DNA of 64,000 nucleotides from assembly GCA_029215795.1 (NCBI GenBank), contig JARDYH010000003.1, forward strand, positions 97,558,609-97,622,608. The letters are read 5' to 3'. This DNA is from Anniella stebbinsi (lineage: Eukaryota > Chordata > Lepidosauria > Squamata > Anniellidae). Numbering within the stretch: the stretch's first letter is position 1; each line of letters begins with the position of its first letter. The position numbers and the translations under genes were made by a program. Below the pieces are notes generated by a model that saw only the letters and a program-made list of their open reading frames with translations, was not told the DNA's origin and did not search any database. Of the stretch, positions 56,564-64,000 are shown piece after piece.

Positions 56564-57769
56564 CCTCTTCCCCTTCCTTTCCTTTTCCTGGCAAATAGCA
56601 GTGACATTGGGATAATAGAGGAGGGAGTCTTGTCCCTTCCCTCCCTCTTCATCCCCATAGTGCAGTGAATAGAAGCATGCCAGGCAGCAAAGCCCAAGTC
56701 CACATATCCAGCATGCCAGGGAGATAGAACATGAAGGAAAGGAAATAACAAAACTTCCTCCCCTCCTCTTCTCCCACTGTGTTCCACTGCTGCTACTTCT
56801 GTCACCACCACCACCACCACGACGTGCAAAAGAAGGGAAGAAGGAGAATGTTTTGGAGGGCAGCTAGTGAGGTATTTGGGGAATGGAGGAGGTTCATTTT
56901 TTCAAGCCTTCTGTTTTGAAAGAATCTAGATCATTTCCAAATTAACCCGAAGGGTAGTTGGTAGACTCACCCATCAGCCCAAGCAGTGGTAGTTCTTGTG
57001 AGGGTATCAATAGCCCATGTTGGGCACTGCTGGCCATTTGACAGCCAGGCGCCTGCTTTGTGCAACTCCAACTGTCCCTGTTTCTGCTGCTTCCCAGCCA
57101 GTAAGAGTGTGAGGCCCCTCTCCCCCTTGGTCACTGGTCATTAGTACTAATTCTGCCCGCTCTGCATCCTGATTAGTCCAACAGGGAGCAGGCAGCAATA
57201 TAGAACTTTAGCCGTTATTAAGGAGGTTGCAAGTTGGCTCTTCTTGTTTTTTTATGTGGGGCTGTTGGGAGGATGTGATCATGCAAGTCAGGGTGCAGCG
57301 TGGCCTATGTGCCAAAGCAGCTTTCCAAAGCTGGAAGTAATTATTTGGGGTACAAATGCTGTAGATGCTTTCAGTTCATTTGTAATGTTTTGTTTAGTTT
57401 TGATACACGTGAGCAGTAATAATGCAAGCTATGGGACTTTATAAAAAAATCTGGTAACGTCCCACTTTTGTTACTCCAGTAGGTGAAGACCACAATATCT
57501 CATAACTTTGAAGTCCTCAGTATAAAGTATGCGCACTGCAGTTTCAAAATTGGAATGCAATGTGTTGTAATTAGTACATAAAAACTATAAACAGATTCCA
57601 TTTGATATTCGCTAATTCGTAAAAGAAATCTCAAAAAAGTTAGTAAACAAAGCAATTATAAGCTATAAACTATAGACAGATACACACCCATTAGCTTGCA
57701 AATGCTATCATCAAGTTAATGAAGGTAGTTTAGAGATACATAACTGACCAAAAAACCCCACATGATATG
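56561..57769. other. non-coding stretch
   Basis: Contains a (CAC)n tract near 56800-56822. No gene or repeat was recognised. Confidence 0.35.
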
Positions 57770-58680
57770 AGAACAAAAGAATAGTTGGATCCTATCTTGT
57801 CTAGCATTCTGTTCTCACAGTGGCCAAACTGATAACTTTGGAAAGTTCACAAACAGGATATGAGTGCGATAGCAGCCTCCCACTTGCGTTCCATCGGCAT
57901 CTGGTACTGATAGGCGTATTGCCTATGATACTGGAGGTGATATATAGCCATCATGAGTAGTGGTTGTTAATTGCCTTCTCCTCCATGAATTTGTCTAATC
58001 CCCTTTTAAAGCTATGCAAATTGGTGGCCATCACTACATCTTGTGGTAGTGATTTTCTTAATTTAATGATGTGTTGTCTCCCACCATTCAGCTTTATTGG
58101 ATGACCCTGGGCTCTAATATTATGAAAGCAGTAGAAAAATGTCACCCTAACCACTTTCTCCACACCACGCATAATTTCATGTACTTCTGTTGTGTCTCCC
58201 TTACTTGCCTTCCTAAAAAGTCCCAAGTATCGTAAGCTTTCCCCATAGGGCAGTTTCTCCAGCCGTTTGATCATTTTCGTTACCCTTTTCTAAACCTTCT
58301 CCAGCTTTACAATATCCTTTTGGCAGTGTAGTGACCAGAACTGTACACAGTATTCCAATTATGATCTAACCATAGTTTTTTATATACAGGCATTATGATA
58401 TTGGTAGTTTTCCTTTTGATTCCTTTTCTAATGATCCTTAACATGGAATTTGCCTTTTTCACAGCAGACACACAATGGGTCAACGTTTTTCATCAAGCTA
58501 TCCACCGCAATCCTAAATTCCCTTTTCTGGTCAGTCACTGCCAGCTGAGGCCCCATCAAAGTATATATGAAGTTAGGATTTTTTGCCCTAGTGTGCATCA
58601 CGATATATTTGCTTACATTAAACTACATTTGCCATTTTAATGCCCATTTCTCATTTAATGCCCATTAACATTCATCTTGG
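57770..58680 (-). mobile_element. CR1 LINE 3' part
   Basis: On the minus strand: MIKRLEKLPYGESLRYLGLF (58274 onward) and, upstream in broken frames, ANSMLRIIRKGIK-like and SGHYTAKRI-like CR1 C-terminal words. 57990-57951 ends KFMEEKAINNHYS. The 3' UTR has GCTAGACAAGATAGGATCCA and ends GTTCTCATATCATG at about 57770. It is 5'-truncated and mutated. Confidence 0.8.
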
Positions 58681-59255
58681 GCCCTTATTCTCCTTTTCAT
58701 AGGAGCCCTACTGGCCTGTCACTTGAGGCGACAATGCTCCTGGGAGCCAGGGGATTGTTCAGCCTCTGCAGCAGACTCCTCTCCCCCCTGACAGGTATGG
58801 ACTTGAAGCCATCTCACCCAATGGCCCAGGCTCCTCCTGGTCTGATGACAGGGACTAATCTAAGGTGCTTTAAATTTTGGGGAGCTCTAGCTGTTCCTCT
58901 AAAGAGGATTCCTCCAGTGGGAGCATGACACAATCTGACCAAACTTGATGGCATTCACAAACTCTGAGGTAACTCTCCTCATTGCTATGGAATCAGTGGC
59001 TGCTATTCTCTAGAGTTGACTGTAGAGGATATTTGTAGATTAGCAACAATGGGTACAGGAACTCACCATCTTCTTTCAGAATTTGAAGAAATTCCCTGGT
59101 TTCACAGATTGTGCTGTTGCCAAATTCCCAAGCTAGTATTCTGCATGATAGTGTGCTCATCACACATAATTCTGAGCAATGAATTTCTTCTTGTCACTCT
59201 TTTCTGAGAACACCTTTGTCAGTTGCTGAAGCAAGACTGTAGCGATAGTTTCAGC
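58681..59255. other. non-coding stretch
   Basis: No gene recognised. Possibly part of the same decayed hAT-like element as the next feature, but I see no motif. Confidence 0.3.
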
Positions 59256-59600
59256 CTAAGGGTCTTCCAGCTGTATGTGCATAGAAGTGTTCCACTGTGA
59301 GCCCTCTTTGTCAATGGGCTGGAAAATCAGTATGGCTTGGCAGTATGTGGAGACATCTGTGGTGTTGTTAGATTCAATAGCCATCAAAGGATTGCTCTTC
59401 AGCTGTTGTTTGATGTGATCCTTTGTCACCATCAGCATGTAGGCCAGCAGTTCTGGATTGTCTTCAAGAGACCTCTGAATACTGTGGCACTGTGAAATTC
59501 CATGTCTGAGTCAATGGCCAGCATGAGATTAACTAGACTACTGAAAACTCTTGGATCCTCCATCTCATTGTAAGCATCGAAAGCTCCATAGAACTATATG
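59256..59600 (-). pseudogene. hAT-like transposase remnant
   Basis: Minus-strand pieces: GAFDAYNEMEDPRVFSSLVN and FHSATVFRGLLKTIQN (about 59600-59470), then, after a frame change, TKDHIKQQLKSNPLMAIES and TTDVSTYCQAILIF (59430-59340). The AIESNNTTDVS stretch corresponds to the DESTDVS-type catalytic region of DUF4371/hAT-like proteins (ZMYM1 and 52K-repressor relatives), with the acidic residue altered. Frame breaks and shortness show decay; it is not a domesticated gene on this evidence. Confidence 0.5.
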
Positions 59601-60653
59601 CAGTTGATAGGTTACAAAGGAAAAACAGAAGTTATAGGATAATGAAATAGAGAGGACAGTTACAAAAGCACAATTCTTCAGGAGCTAGATTCTGTGGGGA
59701 ATTCAACAATCGGAGCATAAAGGCAGCAGCCCTTCTGCACTGTTTGTCCCCCAGTAACACACTGCTTTTGAAAATGAAAATTCCATTATCATGACATCTA
59801 TCAAAGGGTATTAGTCATATATCTCCATGGATGTCTAAATCTCTATGGATGTGTTTAATCCCTTTTTAAAAGGTTATCAAGTCCAACACCCTCAACACCT
59901 TGTGGCAGTGGATCACGTGAGTAAACTATAGATTTGGGCAGAAAATTAGTGGAGAGGGCATTAGGATGCAAAATTTGGAGCAGGGTCGAGAAATTGGTTG
60001 CATGGACACAGAGGAAAACTTTACATTATGGAAAGTGAGGGGTGCCTTCTTTCTCTGGATTTTCCCCCTACTGGCTGCTGCTGATTGACCAGCTTCACGG
60101 GCCTCCCTGTGCTCTGCTTACTCCCCACCCCAATCCTGTTCCCCCCTGCAAAAAACATTCACACACCTGGAGGCTACCTGATATTGGGGATACAGGTCCT
60201 GCATGCCCATCCCTAGCAATGTGAGCCCATATGCATAAGCAATGGGAAAATACAATTTCCAGAATTGTATTGATCTGGGAGTTCTGATTTTGTTGGGTCC
60301 CAGTCATATTAGATTCTTTTGTTTACAAAGATGAAATAAAGCCACTTGTGCAAAAGGATGACAGTTTATTGATAGAAAATGGATACATAATATATATGCA
60401 AAGGAAGTTCACAACTCTCTTCGGTTGACAAAGCAGGCACCTTTGCCACGAGCTGAATGTCTGTCTGGGCCCCAAGATAGACGAGAAACCGTTCCTAGAG
60501 ACACGAAAGTTCTCCAAGCTGGTAATGTGAATATTCCCCCTTTAAGTGAGACCAAAGCACAGATTGGATCTTATAAGCTTCTCTGATAGATGCCTCCTCC
60601 AGTTCATGGGCTGACAGGCAATGTCTCTCTCCCTTCTCAGAATCTTACAGGCC

Positions 60654-60691
<38 letters not shown>

Positions 60692-61489
60692 TGCACATAT
60701 GCACAGAGAGAGAGAGAGTCAGGAGAAGGAGGCTTCTTTTTTCAAAGGTGCTCAAAGCGTTGCAGACTGGGCCTCAATATTCCAGCATGAAGGGGGAGCT
60801 TTTAAGCTCTTCTGTGAGAATCAAGGCATGACACCCATATCTCTTTCACTTCATGAGATAATTGGGCAAAGGCTTAGCAATGTGCAGTTGTTGGCATATG
60901 GAGCTGTATTTGCTTGAAACCAATTAAGGCACGTGAAAGGCCTGCCTAATTAACTATAAAGCTGCCAGGTGCCAGCTAGGCCAAACTATACAGGTCTCTG
61001 GGTGGCTACCCACCAGCATATAGGAATAGTGTGAAGTCCACCTCTTTGCACACCAACCAACTCACTATAAGAATGATGTATGCAGAAGCAATTTCCTTTG
61101 CAAATGAATGCTTTGAAGTACTTTGAAATGTCAAAAGCACTCTGCATGATTTAACTTTATGTCATATGATTGTGCTCCTCCAACTGGTGAATACTGAAGT
61201 AGCCTTGGATTAGTTCTATATATGTCAGAGGGACGTTAGTGCAACTACATCCCATTGGCTTATATGATTGATAGATTCCATTTTGCTTACTCCAGTCTTG
61301 TGATTTACTTAAGGCACAGAAGCTCCCTACATTGAAAGTCTTTCCTATACATTTCATTAGGAACATAAGCTGCTGCCATTTACTAGGTCAAATTGTTTGT
61401 CCATTTAGCCCACTATTGACTGGCAGTGGCTTTCTAGGGTCTAAGGCAGAAGTTGTTCATATCACTTGCTACATGTTCCTTTAAACAGG
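59601..61489. other. non-coding stretch with microsatellites
   Basis: (CA)n at 60653-60684 and (GA)n at 60705-60718. No gene recognised. Confidence 0.4.
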
Positions 61490-61560
61490 AGATGCCAGGG
61501 ATTGAATGTGTGATCTTGTATATGCAGAGCATGTGTGCTGCCACTGAGCTATGGTCCCTC
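61490..61560 (-). ncRNA. tRNA-derived SINE fragment
   Basis: Minus strand CATAGCTCAGTGGCAGCACA fits the tRNA A box and TCAATCCCTGGCATC the B box. It is a better-kept copy than 10288-10356. No intact cloverleaf or terminator. Just downstream on +, at 61633-61690, TGAATGTATATAG is repeated about four times. Confidence 0.55.
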
Positions 61561-61756
61561 CAAAGAAGGAGGTCAAATACTGACAAATATTTTGGTTCAG
61601 GGGCTCCAAATGAGAGATCCGTTTGTGCGTCTGAATGTATATAGCTGAATGTATATAGCGTCTGAATGTATATAGTCTGAATGTATACAGCACAATTATA
61701 CATACTTATAAGATGGTAACCTAGAATTTTATTTTGGGAAAACAAGTTATTTTTCT

Positions 61757-64000
61757 TCTTCGTGGTCTCTGTGCATCACACACTATGGGCTTGCGCCGGC
61801 GCCGAGCCTCATCCGGAACATTTCTATAGCCTAGACTTTTGGCGGGAACCCCTCCCCCCACCGCCCTATCACACATGCTCGGGTTCCCGCCTACCTCAGT
61901 GTTTTTTCGACCGCCTTGCTGCTTGCCTCGCAGGAGACTTCTCTGAGAACGAATTGTTCGTATTTGCGTTTCTTTTCGCTTGTTAGCTTAGACTTCTCTC
62001 CTTCTTCTTCCTTTCTCCTTCCTTTTGAAGTTCCTTATTAAAAAAAATATATAATAACTATCTTCTCGACTCTAGCTCCTTCTTTGTTATTTTTCCCCTG
62101 TTAGAGTGCCTTATGGCCCAAACAGCTTTGTTCAAGAGCTGCACTTCGTGCCGGGCCAAGTTAACTCTATCGGACGGCCACTCCCGATGTCTCCTCTGTT
62201 TAGGAGAGACGCACATGGTCGATGCTTGTGCCCATTGCATGAGCTTCTCCCGCCAGACGCGGAAGAACAGGGCGGACAGACTACGGGCACTCTTGTGGAG
62301 AAAAGTGCTAGAGGCTGTAGACATTCCTTCTCGCCCGGCCCCCGTAGCAGTGTCTTCCGTTCCGGAGCAGATGTCTGCTGAGAACTCAGCGGCCCGGTTG
62401 GCCACAAAAGAACTTGCCCCCCCGTGGTAAAACCAAAGGCAAAGAAGCCAAAAAAGGCGGTGGCGACTCATGAGGAGGCCAACCGAAAGAAGAAGGTTAA
62501 GGCGAAGCATTCTGAGAAGCCTGTAAAAACCCACAAGGAACGCCCGCCAACAAAAGCAGCTTCCTCGATACCGCCTTCCTCTGGACTGGACTCGGTACCG
62601 ATGCGTTCCCTGGTACCGATGGTGCACCCGATACCGTCGCCTTCGGCGTCCGTTCCTATGCTGCCGACAAATACCTTCTCGATGCCGATCACCCGCCCGG
62701 CTCCGTCGCCCTTGACGTCTCGCCCGGTACCGAGCCGACATCGACCCTCGTCGCCGTTTCGCTCGGGCTCCGTAGGATTGGCACATTCCCATCGGGATTG
62801 CCTTCGGTACCGTGATCAGAAAGACACGATTTCGAGCCACAGTCACCTTGCTCGATACCATCCCCTGCTCCGGGGTTGATGTGTGCGTCCGTTGACCGTT
62901 GGTACCGATCCCGCTCTCCAACTCCCTCTTGGGACTGGGATCGTTTCTTGGACCGATCTGCACATTCTTGGATCTCTCAATCGGGTCCCTTGAGGGTCAC
63001 AACCACGCGCCATCGCGACATGGAAGACGACTCCGGGCATCGTCATTATGTCTTCGATCCCTTCACGGGACATCGCCTCTGGGACAGCGATGAAGATGTC
63101 TTCATACCACCGGTGCCTCCCAGACGCCCTCCGTCAGCCACCATCTCGGCACCGCCACCGGACTCACCGGTACCGACGCCACCGCCGGTGCCGACACAGT
63201 TGATGGACCTCCCGACGCCATCATCGCCTTAGTCTGTCGAGGACTATGCTTCAGACTCTTCATCCTCGGCCTCTACTCCTCCGTCAGTCCCCTCACCGGA
63301 CGATACAGTAGGGACAGAAAAGCGAGCTTTCCCCTCAGTAGAAGTTAGTACTTTTGCAGAGCAGATGCTTCGTATGGCACAGTCGCTAGGAGTGGAGCAC
63401 CAGCAACCTGCAGAAAAGTGCATAGACTCAATCGGATACGCCTACCTCCTTGGCCATGCCTCTAATTCCCACTCTGCTGAACACCGTTCAGGAGTCATGG
63501 AAGAACCCGTCTACCATGGGACCTGTATCCAAGCGTCTGGTTGCGCTTTATAAGATTCAGGAGAAGGATGCGGGGGTTTTATTCACGCACCCAAAGCCCA
63601 ACTCTATGATTGTCGAGTCAGCTCAAGGGAAGTCCTCAAGGTCTCATTCGACACCTACTGACAAAGAAGGTTGAAAACTCGATACGTTTGGCCTCAGGAT
63701 CTACTCATCCTCCGCCTTAGCAATTAAGGTGGCAAATTATCAGGCCTTGATGGCCAGGTACAACCTATTTATATGGGAGAAGATGTTGTCTCTTCTTTCG
63801 CACCTCCCGGATGAGAAAAGACAGGCAGCACATGTATTCCATACTGAGGCCGTCCACCTGGCAAAACAGGAACTGACGACTGCCAGACATCAAGTGGACT
63901 GCGGATCCAAGGCAATGATAGGGGCAATCGCCCTCAGGCGACATGCATGGCTCCGTTCCTCCAGTCTGCCTCAGGAGTCCAAGGTGAGGATAGAGGATCT
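61757..64000 (+). mobile_element. DIRS-like retroelement, 5' end, cut by window edge
   Basis: A terminal-repeat-like leader (61757-62112) with CGCCGGCGCCGAGCC and TTTGGCGGGAACCCC is followed by a gag-like ORF1 region. Zinc-binding Cys/His pattern and the later ALRRHAWLRSSSLPQE word match DIRS-type ORF1 as known from reptiles. DIRS elements use a tyrosine recombinase, which should lie beyond 64000. The inverted terminal partner is likewise out of view. Confidence 0.6.
62113..64000 (+). pseudogene. DIRS-like ORF1 (gag), frameshifted, partial
   Basis: Starts MAQTALFKSCTSCRAK with a CxxC...HxxCxxC pattern (SCTSCRAK, HSRCLLCLGE, CAHCMSF), then a basic Lys-rich and Ser/Pro-rich segment in a second frame (62424-62879), an acidic/proline segment with GHRLWDSDEDVFIPPVPP in a third (62876-63232), and IPTLLNTVQESWKNPSTMGP with a DAGVLFTHPKPNSMIVESAQ segment (63450-63674). 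The last visible part is CGSKAMIGAIALRRHAWLRS. At least three frame changes and one in-frame stop (63229-63231) make it a pseudogene, or an assembly error. Confidence 0.6.

Noticed and set aside
60590..60917. His/Thr-rich open frames near 60600-60900
   Set aside because: They are translations of a (CA)n microsatellite.
61490..61560. A functional tRNA gene on the minus strand
   Set aside because: A and B boxes are visible, but acceptor and anticodon stems do not pair and there is no T-run; the second decayed copy at 10288 supports a SINE.
46363..64000. Further MPPED1 exons (rest of the phosphoesterase domain)
   Set aside because: I looked for the NHELTF-type and later conserved stretches on the + strand and saw none; the next exon is presumably outside the window.

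Overview
This window is nuclear DNA of a vertebrate, very probably a squamate reptile (lizard or snake). The case rests on spliced exons with consensus splice sites, and on the repeat mixture: CR1 and L2 LINEs, a second APE-type LINE that looks Vingi-like, a 5S-rRNA-derived SINE, tRNA-derived SINE fragments, a DIRS-type element, an endogenous retrovirus and many short terminal-inverted-repeat (TIR) transposons. The only host gene I can support is MPPED1 (a metallophosphoesterase-domain gene), on the + strand. Its first conserved coding exon is at 19267-19418 and the next at 46181-46362, joined across a 26.8-kb intron with compatible phase. Later exons were not found and should lie beyond 64000.

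Layout. 1-19266 is 5' flank or 5' intron of MPPED1, with L2 pieces, short palindromic repeats and four copies of a GCGC-motif TIR family that flank themselves with 3-bp duplications. Two of those copies (11122-12081 and 15375-16063) carry different GC-rich, CpG-rich interiors in place of the usual centre. 19419-46180 is the intron. Its core is a nested stack: a + strand CR1 LINE, now in four pieces between 22435 and 40918, was entered by a Vingi-like LINE (itself entered by a second copy), by an L2 (itself entered by an endogenous retrovirus at 29778-39247), and by a second L2. 46363-64000 is the next intron. It holds a (GGATC-rich) TIR element with four internal tandem units, a sixth GCGC copy, a nearly intact 2.6-kb L2, an antisense CR1, a hAT-like transposase remnant, and the 5' end of a DIRS-like element cut by the window edge.

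Most notable: (1) the GCGC family, six copies, with one insertion proved by the interrupted L2 target and two copies with captured-looking cargo; (2) the retrovirus, whose two 761-bp LTRs are identical by eye and whose 647-codon gag is open while pol and env are wreckage, which suggests recent mobilisation of an already defective genome; (3) the nesting, which gives a relative chronology of element activity. No CRISPR, operon or bacterial feature is present.
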